64,000 bases of DNA, taken from Vallicoccus soli (GTDB lineage: Bacteria; Actinomycetota; Actinomycetes; Motilibacterales; Motilibacteraceae). Within the stretch, counting starts at the first letter, position 1. Every line of letters starts with the position of its first letter. Of the stretch, positions 17,322-25,584 are shown piece after piece. A model generated the notes under the pieces. That model had not been told where the DNA came from. It made no database searches and saw only the letters and a list, made by a program, of their open reading frames with translations. The position numbers and the translations under genes were made by a program. Where the stretch lies: contig NZ_QZEZ01000001.1 in the NCBI RefSeq assembly GCF_003594885.1, positions 806,001 through 870,000 on the forward strand, in the 5' to 3' direction.

Positions 17322-17999
17322 ATGGACGCGTACCGGGCCACCGCCGCCACCACCCCGACCCGCAGCCCCGAGCGCGCGCGCTACGACCGCGCCACGGTGC
17401 ACGCCGTCCTCGACGAGGCCCTCGTGTGCCACCTCGGCGTCGTCGGGCCCGACGGGCGCCCCGTCGTGCTGCCGACGATCCACGCGCGGGTGGGGGAGCG
17501 GCTCTACCTGCACGGCTCGACCGGCAGCCGCCCGCTGCGCGCCGCCCCGCTCGACGTCTGCGTGACCGCGACGCTCGTCGACGGGCTCGTGCTCGCCCGC
17601 TCGGCCTTCCACCACTCGATGAACTACCGCTCGGTCGTGGTGCACGGGCGGGCGGTGCCCGTGCAGGACCCCGCGGAGCGGGCGGTGGCGCTCGACGCGA
17701 TCGTCGACCACGTGGTCGCCGGGCGGGCCGCCGACTGCCGGCCGGCCTCGCGCCGCGAGCTCGCGGCGACGGCCGTGCTGCGCGTCGACCTCGACGCCGT
17801 CTCGGCGAAGGTCCGCAGCGGAGGTGCCCACGACGAGCCGGAGGACCTCGCCGGTCCCTGGTGGGCGGGGGTCGTGCCCGTGCGCACGGTCCTCGGCGCG
17901 CCGGAGCCCGACGCCCTCCTGCCGGAGGGCGCCGGGCTCCCGGCCTACCTCGACCCCGTGGCGCAGCGGCCGGTCAGGCCGCGCCGAGGCGCTGCTTGA
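17322..17999 (+). CDS. Pyridoxamine 5'-phosphate oxidase-like split-barrel protein
   Basis: A 225-residue member of the flavin/heme-binding split-barrel superfamily. The N-terminal part reads ALVCHLGVVGPDGRPVVLPT; RLYLHGSTGSRP and the segment with FHHSMNYRSVVVHGRA match the family that includes nitroimidazole-resistance-like proteins. It probably binds FMN or F420 and reduces or oxidises a small molecule; the substrate is unknown. The ATG at 17322 is within 5 nt of a TAGGAC box. Its last 26 bp overlap the convergent mycoredoxin gene. The divergent MocR regulator suggests control by a B6-related signal. Confidence 0.82.
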   Translation: MDAYRATAATTPTRSPERARYDRATVHAVLDEALVCHLGVVGPDGRPVVLPTIHARVGERLYLHGSTGSRPLRAAPLDVCVTATLVDGLVLARSAFHHSMNYRSVVVHGRAVPVQDPAERAVALDAIVDHVVAGRAADCRPASRRELAATAVLRVDLDAVSAKVRSGGAHDEPEDLAGPWWAGVVPVRTVLGAPEPDALLPEGAGLPAYLDPVAQRPVRPRRGAA

Positions 18000-18222
18000 C
18001 CTGGGCGAGCGAGGGGTTCGTCATCGCCGAGCCGTCGGGGAAGACCACCGTCGGCACGGTCTGGTTGCCGCCGTTGACGCTCATCACGTAGTCGGCGGCC
18101 CGCGGGTCCTGCTCGATGTCGACCTCGGAGTACGCGATCCCCTCGCGGTCCATCTGCGACTTCAGCCGCCGGCAGTAGCCGCACCACGGCGTGCTGTACA
18201 TCGTCACGGACGGGGCGCTCAT
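17974..18222 (-). CDS. mrx1: Mycoredoxin (glutaredoxin-like, CGYC)
   Basis: An 82-residue glutaredoxin-fold protein with the CxxC site in STPWCGYCRRLK (residues 9-20) and the cis-Pro segment GGNQTVPTVVFPDGS. CGYC and the VNGGN segment match mycobacterial Mrx1, which reduces mycothiol-protein mixed disulphides. Mycoredoxin genes are commonly SigR targets, and sigR is in this window. The ATG at 18222 has a good ribosome-binding site (GGAGGAG). It diverges from uvrD2, a neighbourhood shared with other actinobacteria. Confidence 0.88.
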   Translation of the reverse strand: MSAPSVTMYSTPWCGYCRRLKSQMDREGIAYSEVDIEQDPRAADYVMSVNGGNQTVPTVVFPDGSAMTNPSLAQVKQRLGAA

Positions 18223-18319
18223 GCGCTGTCTCCTCCACAGGGGGCGTCGGGTTGCTCCGTCCACAACGCGGGGGCCCGGGCGGACCTTCCCACCCGTCGC
18301 CCCTGCGAGGATGGGGGCG

Positions 18320-20428
18320 ATGAGCACGCCCTCCGCCGACGACGTCCTGGCCGCCCTCGACCCCGAGCAGCGCGAGGTCGCGCTCGCCCTGCGCGGGCCG
18401 GTCCGCGTCCTCGCGGGCGCCGGCACGGGCAAGACCCGCGCGATCACCCACCGCATCGCGTACGGGGTCCACGCCGGCGTCCTGCCCGCCCGCCAGGTGC
18501 TCGCCGTGACCTTCACCGCCCGCGCGGCGGGGGAGATGCGCACCCGGCTGCGGATGCTCGGCGTGCCCGGTGTGCAGGCGCGCACGTTCCATGCCGCGGC
18601 GCTGCGCCAGCTGCAGTTCTTCTGGCCGCGCGCCGTCGGCGGCGAGCTGCCCCGCCTCGTCGACCACAAGGCGTCCCTCGTCGCCGAGGCCGCGGCTCGC
18701 CAGCGCCTGCGCCTGGACCGCACGGGGGTGCGCGACCTGGCCGCCGAGGTCGAGTGGCTCAAGGTCACCATGACCCCGCGGGACGAGTACGCGGCCGCGG
18801 CCGCCCGCGCCGGGCGCGTCCCGCCCGACGGGCTCGACGCGGCCACGGTCGCCCGGGTGGTCGCGGCGTACGAGGAGCTCAAGCGCGACCGCGCCCTCAT
18901 GGACTTCGAGGACGTGCTCGTCTACGCCGTCGGGCTGCTCGCGGACCGCCCCGACGTCGCCCGCGCCGTGCGCGAGCAGTACGCCCACTTCGTCGTCGAC
19001 GAGTACCAGGACGTCAGCCCGCTGCAGCAGGCCCTGCTCGACCTGTGGGTGGGCGACCGCGACGACGTCTGCGTCGTCGGCGACCCCAGCCAGACCATCT
19101 ACTCCTTCACGGGGGCCACGCCCGAGCACCTGCTGGGCTTCACGGCCCGCTACCCGCGGGCGACCGAGGTGCGCCTCGTGCGCGACTACCGCTCGACGCC
19201 GCAGGTCGTCGGCCTGGCCAACGCGCTGCTGCAGCGGGTGCCCGCCTCGGCCCGGCAGACCCGGCTGCGGCTCGTCGCCCAGCGACCCGACGGGCCGTCC
19301 GCCCGCTTCACCGAGCACCCCGACGACCCGGCCGAGGCGACGGGGGTCGCGCACGCGGTGGCGGCGCTGCTCGCGACCGGGGTGCGCGCGTCCGAGGTCG
19401 CGGTGCTCTTCCGCACCAACGGCCAGAGCGAGGCCGTCGAGCAGGCGCTGTCCGACGCGGGCATCCCCTACGTCCTGCGCGGCGGCGAGCGCTTCTTCCA
19501 GCGGCGCGAGGTGCGCGAGGCGCACCTGCTGCTGCGCGGCGCCGCGCGGGCGGGCGAGGGGTCCGAGGGCAGCCTCCCGGAGGAGGCGCGCGCGGTGCTG
19601 GCGGGCACCGGCTGGGACCCGTCCTCGCCGCCCGGCGGCGGCGCGGCCCGCGAGCGCTGGGAGTCGCTGCAGGCGCTCGCCGCCCTCGCCGACGACCTGG
19701 CCGCCGCGCGGGAGGGTGCGACGCTGGCCGACCTCGTCGCCGAGCTCGACGAGCGCGCCGCCGCGCAGCACGCCCCCACGGTCGAGGGCGTCACGCTCGC
19801 CTCGCTGCACGCCGCCAAGGGCCTGGAGTGGGACGCCGTGTTCCTCGTGGGCCTCTCCGAGGGCCTGCTGCCGATCTCGTACGCCGACACCCCCGACGCG
19901 GTCGAGGAGGAGCGCCGGCTGCTCTACGTCGGGGTGACGCGCGCCCGCGAGCACCTGGCCCTGTCGTGGTCGCTCGCCCGCACGCCCGGCGGGCGCGGGT
20001 CGCGCAAGCCGTCCCGCTTCCTCGACGGGCTGCGCCCGGCCGGGGGGTCCGCGCGCGACGGGGCGCCCGCGGGGGGCGGGGGACGCACCCGGCGCGCCGC
20101 CGGCCCGGTCACGTGCCGCACGTGCGGGAAGACGCTGTCCGACGCCGTGGCCCGCAAGCTCGGCCGCTGCGCCGACTGCCCGTCGACCTACGACGAGGAG
20201 CTCTACGAGCGCCTGCGCGAGTGGCGGCGCGAGCAGGCGCAGAGCCAGAGCGTCCCGGCGTACGTCGTCTTCACCGACGCGACCCTCACCGCCATCGCCG
20301 AGGCCCGTCCCGGCTCCTCCCCGGAGCTCGCCCGGATCCCCGGGGTGGGGCGGACGAAGCTGGACAAGTACGCCGAGGACGTCCTCGCTCTGGTTGCGGG
20401 CGAGGCAACGGTCGGCGAACACGCCTGA
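18320..20428 (+). CDS. uvrD2: UvrD2-type helicase with tetracysteine and HRDC domains
   Basis: A 702-residue SF1A helicase with Walker A LAGAGTGKTR near residue 33, DEYQDVSP (about 228), GDPSQTIYSFTGATP, LHAAKGLEWDAV and LLYVGVTRAREHL. After the motor a tetracysteine module (CRTCGKTLS then CADC) and a C-terminal HRDC domain ending RIPGVGRTKLDKYAEDVL identify mycobacterial UvrD2-type proteins. The role is ATP-dependent 3'-5' unwinding in repair; UvrD2 is essential in M. tuberculosis. Of two ATGs, 18320 is preferred because GAGGAT precedes it by 7 nt. whiB7 follows, and its promoter begins at the uvrD2 stop codon. Confidence 0.92.
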   Translation: MSTPSADDVLAALDPEQREVALALRGPVRVLAGAGTGKTRAITHRIAYGVHAGVLPARQVLAVTFTARAAGEMRTRLRMLGVPGVQARTFHAAALRQLQFFWPRAVGGELPRLVDHKASLVAEAAARQRLRLDRTGVRDLAAEVEWLKVTMTPRDEYAAAAARAGRVPPDGLDAATVARVVAAYEELKRDRALMDFEDVLVYAVGLLADRPDVARAVREQYAHFVVDEYQDVSPLQQALLDLWVGDRDDVCVVGDPSQTIYSFTGATPEHLLGFTARYPRATEVRLVRDYRSTPQVVGLANALLQRVPASARQTRLRLVAQRPDGPSARFTEHPDDPAEATGVAHAVAALLATGVRASEVAVLFRTNGQSEAVEQALSDAGIPYVLRGGERFFQRREVREAHLLLRGAARAGEGSEGSLPEEARAVLAGTGWDPSSPPGGGAARERWESLQALAALADDLAAAREGATLADLVAELDERAAAQHAPTVEGVTLASLHAAKGLEWDAVFLVGLSEGLLPISYADTPDAVEEERRLLYVGVTRAREHLALSWSLARTPGGRGSRKPSRFLDGLRPAGGSARDGAPAGGGGRTRRAAGPVTCRTCGKTLSDAVARKLGRCADCPSTYDEELYERLREWRREQAQSQSVPAYVVFTDATLTAIAEARPGSSPELARIPGVGRTKLDKYAEDVLALVAGEATVGEHA

Positions 20429-20465
20429 AAACCCGTTGCCGGGCCGCTCCGGGCGGCCCTAGCCT
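20428..20465 (+). promoter_or_regulatory. whiB7 promoter with WhiB7-type AT-rich element
   Basis: TTGCCG (20436-20441) and TAGCCT (20460-20465) are 18 nt apart, a SigA-type promoter. AAAA at 20428-20431, overlapping the last base of uvrD2, lies 4 nt before the -35. Mycobacterial WhiB7 binds just such an AT-rich tract upstream of the -35 through its AT-hook, so autoactivation is expected. Confidence 0.65.
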
Positions 20466-20490
20466 CAGGCGCAGGTCGAGGACCGGCCCG

Positions 20491-20509
20491 CCCGCGGTGG
20501 CACCGCGGG
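20491..20509 (+). other. Leader hairpin upstream of the whiB7 uORF
   Basis: CCCGCGGT, a 3-nt loop and ACCGCGGG form a perfect 8-bp hairpin in the leader, ending 11 nt before the Shine-Dalgarno of the leader ORF. It could modulate translation of that ORF. Confidence 0.5.
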
Positions 20510-20535
20510 GAGCAGACGAGAGGAGGTGCACCTCG

Positions 20536-20823
20536 ATGATCACCACGACGTGGACGGACGCCGTCACGACGCCGATGTGCGCCTCCGCGCGCCTGCGCAC
20601 GCTCGCGCCCACCGCCCCGCACCAGGGGACGGGTGCGCCCGCGTACGGCGCCCTCGCGGGCACCGTCGCCGGCGGCACCGGCGCGTCCGGCGCCGTCGCC
20701 GTGGCGACCGCTGAGAAGCGCGGCCCCGCCGAGTCCACCGTCCGCAGCACCACCGTCCGCACCGTCGACGTCCCGACCCTCGTGGTCGGCGACCTGCCGC
20801 GTGCCTGGAGCCCACCGGTCTAG
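20536..20823 (+). CDS. Putative whiB7 leader ORF (uORF), 95 codons
   Basis: An ATG with an excellent ribosome-binding site (AGGAGGTG at 20521-20528) opens a 95-codon frame rich in Thr, Ala and Val, with no recognisable domain. It stops 23 nt before an intrinsic-terminator hairpin that precedes whiB7. WhiB7/WblC genes in Mycobacterium and Streptomyces have long leaders in which a translated uORF and a terminator couple antibiotic-stalled ribosomes to read-through. Position and layout fit that model, but this frame is longer than the leader peptides I recall. It may be regulatory only, or encode a lineage-specific protein. Confidence 0.5.
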   Translation: MITTTWTDAVTTPMCASARLRTLAPTAPHQGTGAPAYGALAGTVAGGTGASGAVAVATAEKRGPAESTVRSTTVRTVDVPTLVVGDLPRAWSPPV

Positions 20824-20846
20824 CACCAGACCGACCGGCGCTCTCC

Positions 20847-20886
20847 AGGCCGCGGACCCCGACCCCGGGATCCGCGGCCTTCGTCA
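20847..20886 (+). terminator. Intrinsic terminator/attenuator in the whiB7 leader
   Basis: AGGCCGCGGA (20847-20856) pairs perfectly with TCCGCGGCCT (20871-20880) across a 14-nt loop, followed by TCGTCATT. It lies between the leader ORF stop and the whiB7 start, so transcription would end here unless the hairpin is prevented. Confidence 0.6.
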
Positions 20887-20944
20887 TTCCCCGACCCGTA
20901 CCCGCCAGCGCCGGTCCACGGCCCCGCCCGGAAGGTGTCACCCA

Positions 20945-21223
20945 GTGCAGCTCTCCACGCTCCTCGACGAGCTGGAGCAGTTCGGCGACGAGCCCCTCTG
21001 CCGCTCGTACGACCCCGAGCTGTTCTTCGCGGAGTCCCCGCAGGACGTCGAGGACGCCAAGGCCCTCTGCCGCTCCTGCCCCGTCCGCGAGCAGTGCCTC
21101 GCCAGCGCCCTCGACCGCCACGAGCCGTGGGGCGTCTGGGGCGGCGAGCTGCTCGTGCAGGGGGTCGTCGTCCCCCGCAAGCGCCCCCGCGGGCGCCCGC
21201 GCAAGTCGGAGGTCGCGGCATGA
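20945..21223 (+). CDS. whiB7: WhiB7/WblC-type Fe-S transcription factor
   Basis: A 92-residue Wbl protein. The four cluster cysteines are in EPLCRSYD, ALCRSC and REQC; the beta-turn is GVWGGEL; the C-terminus carries the AT-hook RGRPRK, the mark of WhiB7. It binds the primary sigma factor and activates genes for intrinsic resistance to ribosome-targeting antibiotics and for redox balance. The start is GTG at 20945 with GGAAGG 8 nt upstream. Position directly after uvrD2 is the classical whiB7 locus. Regulation is expected through an autoactivated promoter and an attenuator in the 480-nt leader. Confidence 0.93.
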   Translation: MQLSTLLDELEQFGDEPLCRSYDPELFFAESPQDVEDAKALCRSCPVREQCLASALDRHEPWGVWGGELLVQGVVVPRKRPRGRPRKSEVAA

Positions 21224-21342
21224 GCCACGCCCTGCGCCGGCCTCCGCTCGTCGAGGTCCACGGGGTCCCGGACGGAGCACCCGCCCCGGCCGCCCCCGCA
21301 CCCGCCACCACCACGTCGCACGTCCAGATCAGGAGCACCAGG

Positions 21343-21513
21343 ATGCACGTCATGCACGAAGAGCTCGCGAGGGCGCACAGTTCGCGCCTCATCGAGGAGG
21401 CCGCCCGCGAGCGGCGCGCCGCCCGGCTCGTCGCCGCGCAGCGCGCCCAGCGCAAGGCCGAGCGCGCCGCGCTGCGCGCCCGGCACCTCCTCGCCATCGC
21501 GGTCAGCCGCTGA
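21343..21513 (+). CDS. Small basic helical protein, unknown function
   Basis: A 56-residue product starting MHVMHEELARAHSSRLIEEA and continuing as a single Arg/Ala-rich helix (RERRAARLVAAQRAQRKAE). Proteins of this type, often with the MHE-LARA start, recur downstream of actinobacterial genes without known function. ATG 21343 is preferred because AGGAGCACCAGG immediately precedes it. An alternative ATG at 21220 overlaps the whiB7 stop (ATGA) and would add 41 low-complexity residues by coupled translation. Confidence 0.6.
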   Translation: MHVMHEELARAHSSRLIEEAARERRAARLVAAQRAQRKAERAALRARHLLAIAVSR

Positions 21514-21619
21514 GGCCCGGCCGCACAGCACCACCACCACCCGGTACGGGCGGGCGGCGCACCGGCGCCGCCCGCCCGCACCCGCACCCGGCCGCGCACG
21601 GCCCCCACCACCCTGCGGT

Positions 21620-21807
21620 GATCATGCGCCCGTGGCGCAGCCGCCGCCCGCGACCAGCGCGTGGCGCACCCGCCCGCCGCGATCATGCGCTCGTGGCGCA
21701 GCCGCCGGCCGCGACCAGTGCGTGGCGCACCCGCCCGCCGCGATCATGCGCGCGTGGCGCACCCGCCCTGCCGCGATCACGCGCGCGTGGCGCACCCGCC
21801 CTGCCGT
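21620..21807. repeat. Minisatellite of six 29-33 bp units downstream of ku
   Basis: Units begin at 21620, 21652, 21681, 21713, 21742 and 21775, each containing GTGGCGCA and most ending in CCGCC-GC. The first four form two 61-bp dimers that differ at three positions; the last two are 33-bp near-identical copies. The array fills most of the convergent gap between the small basic protein and ku. It has no spacers of constant length and is not a CRISPR. Confidence 0.85.
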
Positions 21808-21846
21808 GACACGCACGCGGGCAGCGCAACCCGCAGCGCGTGCTCC

Positions 21847-22998
<1,152 letters not shown>

Positions 22999-23081
22999 GG
23001 GGTCAGTGTGGCAAGAGTCTCCCCGCGGGGGAACAGGGATCGCCGGGGCGCGGTGCGCGGACCGGCAGGGGAGGGGGCGCT

Positions 23082-23999
23082 GTGGCGGTGCGCACGACGG
23101 TCGAGGTGGCGGGCCGGCGCCTCGGGCTGTCCAACCTCGACAAGGTGCTCTACCCCGCGACGGGCTTCACCAAGGGCGAGGTCATCGACTACTACGCGCG
23201 GGTCGCCCCAGTGCTCCTGCCGCACCTCGCGGGTCGGCCCGCGACCCGCAAGCGCTATCCGGACGGGGTCGAGGGCGGCTCGTTCTTCGAGAAGAACGCA
23301 CCGCGGCACACGCCCGACTGGGTGCGGACCGTACGGCTCCCCACGCCCGGCAGCACGACGGGCCGCGAGGAGATCGACTTCGTCGTCGTCGAGGAGCTGG
23401 CGACCCTCGTCTGGCTGGCCAACCTGGCGGCGCTGGAGCTCCACGTGCCGCAGTGGACGGTGGGACCGCGCGGCGGCGCGCGCGGCGCCGACCTGCTGGT
23501 CCTCGACCTCGACCCGGGGGCGCCGGCGACCGTCGTCGAGTGCTGCGCGGTCGCGCTGCTGCTGCGGGAGGCCCTCGCCGAGGACGGGCTGCAGGCGTGG
23601 GCGAAGACGTCGGGCTCGAAGGGGCTGCAGCTCTACGTCCCCGTGCGGCCGGTGCCGTGGGAGCGGACGCACGCGTACGCCCGCGCGCTCGCCGAGCGGC
23701 TGGAGGCCGAGCACGGCGGGCTCGTCGTCAGCCGGATGACCAAGGCGCTGCGACCGGGCAAGGTCCTCATCGACTGGAGCCAGAACAACGGGTCGAAGAC
23801 GACGGTGGCGCCGTACTCGCTCCGCGCCCGCGAGCAGCACACGGCTTCGACGCCGGTCACCTGGGACGAGGTGGAGGCGTGCCGCGCCCCCGAGGACCTG
23901 CGCTTCCTGGCGCCCGACGTGCTCGAGCGGGTGGACCGGCTCGGCGACCTGCACGCGCCGCTGCTCGACGACGCGCACCGCGGGCGGGTGCCCGCGTGA
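23082..23999 (+). CDS. Stand-alone LigD-type primase/polymerase (LigPol)
   Basis: A 305-residue archaeo-eukaryotic-primase-fold polymerase matching the LigD POL domain. It starts RRLGLSNLDKVLYPATGFTK; the catalytic metal site is LVLDLDPG near residue 145; SGSKGLQLYVPV supplies the conserved His/Lys-type region, and DWSQNNGSKTTVAPYS follows. No ligase or nuclease domain is attached. With Ku it would fill gaps and extend ends, preferring ribonucleotides; ligation must come from a LigD or LigC encoded elsewhere. GTG 23082 has GGGGAGGGGG upstream. Confidence 0.92.
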   Translation: MAVRTTVEVAGRRLGLSNLDKVLYPATGFTKGEVIDYYARVAPVLLPHLAGRPATRKRYPDGVEGGSFFEKNAPRHTPDWVRTVRLPTPGSTTGREEIDFVVVEELATLVWLANLAALELHVPQWTVGPRGGARGADLLVLDLDPGAPATVVECCAVALLLREALAEDGLQAWAKTSGSKGLQLYVPVRPVPWERTHAYARALAERLEAEHGGLVVSRMTKALRPGKVLIDWSQNNGSKTTVAPYSLRAREQHTASTPVTWDEVEACRAPEDLRFLAPDVLERVDRLGDLHAPLLDDAHRGRVPA

Positions 24000-24166
24000 G
24001 CGCGCATGACCCCGTCGCCTGCTCGCGCTGCGGAGCGAGCGCCGACGCGCCACCGGTCACGTGGTCGGCCGAGCAGGGACCGAGGGGGCGCCGCTGGGTC
24101 TGCGCGTCCTGCGTGCGCGAGCACGTGCGCAGCATCGAGGGCCGGCTGGACGAGGCCTGGTGGTGA
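23996..24166 (+). CDS. Small zinc-ribbon protein
   Basis: A 56-residue protein with two CxxC pairs (ACSRCGAS and CASC, about 30 residues apart), enough for one zinc site, and an Arg-rich helix after them. GTG at 23996 overlaps the LigPol stop (GTGA), so translation is coupled. Function is unknown; co-transcription with the end-joining polymerase may be incidental. Similar short zinc-ribbon proteins are frequent in actinobacteria. Confidence 0.7.
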   Translation: MSAHDPVACSRCGASADAPPVTWSAEQGPRGRRWVCASCVREHVRSIEGRLDEAWW

Positions 24167-24182
24167 CGGGGCCAGGCGCCCC

Positions 24183-25505
24183 TCAGCCCTCGTCGGGGTC
24201 GGCGAAGCCGGGCAGCCAGCGCTCGAGCTCCGCGCGGAACGGCGCCGTGGCCCCGAGCTGGCTGAGCACCCCGATGCCCTGCAGCCACACCCGGTGGATG
24301 AGCAGGTACGACGGCGGCATGTTGAGGCGCAGCGCCGTGGTGTAGCCGGGCTGGCGGGGGTCGTTGACCCGCGCGAACTGCTCGCGCATCCACTGCCGGT
24401 CGAACGTGAACTCCTCGACCGCGGCGGGCTCGAGGAACGGCGCGAGGTAGTCGAGCAGCACCTGCGGGTCGACGGTGACCCCCGGGCGGACGAAGCCCTC
24501 CGCCCGCAGGCCCGCCAGGACCGCGTCCGCGTCGCCCTCGAGGGCGACCCGCATGAGCCGCCCCATCGAGGGCGGGAGCCCGTCGGGCAGGCGCGCCGCG
24601 GCGCCGAAGTCGAGGACGCCGAGCCGGCCGTCGTCGAGCAGCCGGTAGTTGCCCGGGTGCGGGTCGGCGTGCAGCAGCCCCGCCCGGGCGGGGCCGGAGA
24701 AGAGGAAGCGGACGAAGAGCAGCCCCGCCCGGTCGCGCTCGTCCGGGGTGCCCTCGGCGATGGTCCGCGAGAGCGGCGTGCCGTCGATCCACTCGCTGAC
24801 GAGCACGTTGCCGCCGCGGGCCACGACGCGGGGGACGAGCACCTCGGGGTCCTCGGCGAAGGCCTCGGCGAAGGCCTGCTGGGCCTGCGCCTCCAGCCCG
24901 TAGTCGAGCTCCTCCGCGACCCGGTCCTTGAGCTCGGCGAGCAGCGGCTTGACGTCCAGCCCGGGGATCCAGCCACCGACGACCCGCCCGAGCCGGCTGA
25001 GCTGGTTGAGGTCCGCGACGAGCGCGGGCCCGGCCCCCGGGTACTGCACCTTGACCGCCACCTCGCGCCCGTCCTCCCACGTGGCGCGGTGGACCTGCCC
25101 GATCGACGCCGCCGCGGCGGGGGTGTCGTCGAAGGCGCGGAACCGGCGGCGCCAGTCCGCCCCGAGCCCGGCCCCGAGCACCGCGTGCACGGTCGTGGCG
25201 GGCATCGGCGGCGCGGCGTCCTGCAGGCGCGTCAAGGTGGCGCGGTACGGCGCCGCGAGGTCCTCCGGCAGGGCTGACTCGAAGATCGAGAGCGCCTGGC
25301 CGAACTTCATGGCCCCGCCCTTGAGCTCGCCGAGCACCCGGAAGACCTGCTCGGCCGTCCGGGCCTGCACCTCGGCCGCGACCACCTCGGCGGGTCGCCC
25401 CCCGAGCCGCTTGCCCAGCCCCCACGCGGTGCGCCCCGCGACGCCCACCGGAAGGGCGGCCAGCTTCGCGGTGCGGGTCACCGCCCTCCTCGGCAGGTCC
25501 GTCAC
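24183..25505 (-). CDS. ABC1/AarF (UbiB-like) atypical kinase
   Basis: A 440-residue protein with the ABC1 signature: the KxGQ motif in LKGGAMKFGQALS near residue 65, the Ala-rich loop AAAASIGQVHRA, the VAVKVQYPG lysine, EELDYGLEAQ, the catalytic-loop HADPHPGNY and DFGAAARL. Bacterial members support quinone biosynthesis and membrane lipid handling, and most act as ATPases. The GTG at 25505 follows GATGAT by 6 nt. No quinone genes are near, so the substrate is unknown. It converges on the zinc-ribbon gene. Confidence 0.88.
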   Translation of the reverse strand: MTDLPRRAVTRTAKLAALPVGVAGRTAWGLGKRLGGRPAEVVAAEVQARTAEQVFRVLGELKGGAMKFGQALSIFESALPEDLAAPYRATLTRLQDAAPPMPATTVHAVLGAGLGADWRRRFRAFDDTPAAAASIGQVHRATWEDGREVAVKVQYPGAGPALVADLNQLSRLGRVVGGWIPGLDVKPLLAELKDRVAEELDYGLEAQAQQAFAEAFAEDPEVLVPRVVARGGNVLVSEWIDGTPLSRTIAEGTPDERDRAGLLFVRFLFSGPARAGLLHADPHPGNYRLLDDGRLGVLDFGAAARLPDGLPPSMGRLMRVALEGDADAVLAGLRAEGFVRPGVTVDPQVLLDYLAPFLEPAAVEEFTFDRQWMREQFARVNDPRQPGYTTALRLNMPPSYLLIHRVWLQGIGVLSQLGATAPFRAELERWLPGFADPDEG

Positions 25506-25584
25506 GGCCCCATCATCGCCCCGCCACCGCGCGCCCCGCACCTCACCCGCCCCGCCGGCCGCCGGCGGCCGCCCCTCGCCGACG

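Noticed and set aside
21620-21807. Possible CRISPR array
   Set aside because: Units abut with no unique spacers, lengths vary from 29 to 33 bp, and no cas gene is present.
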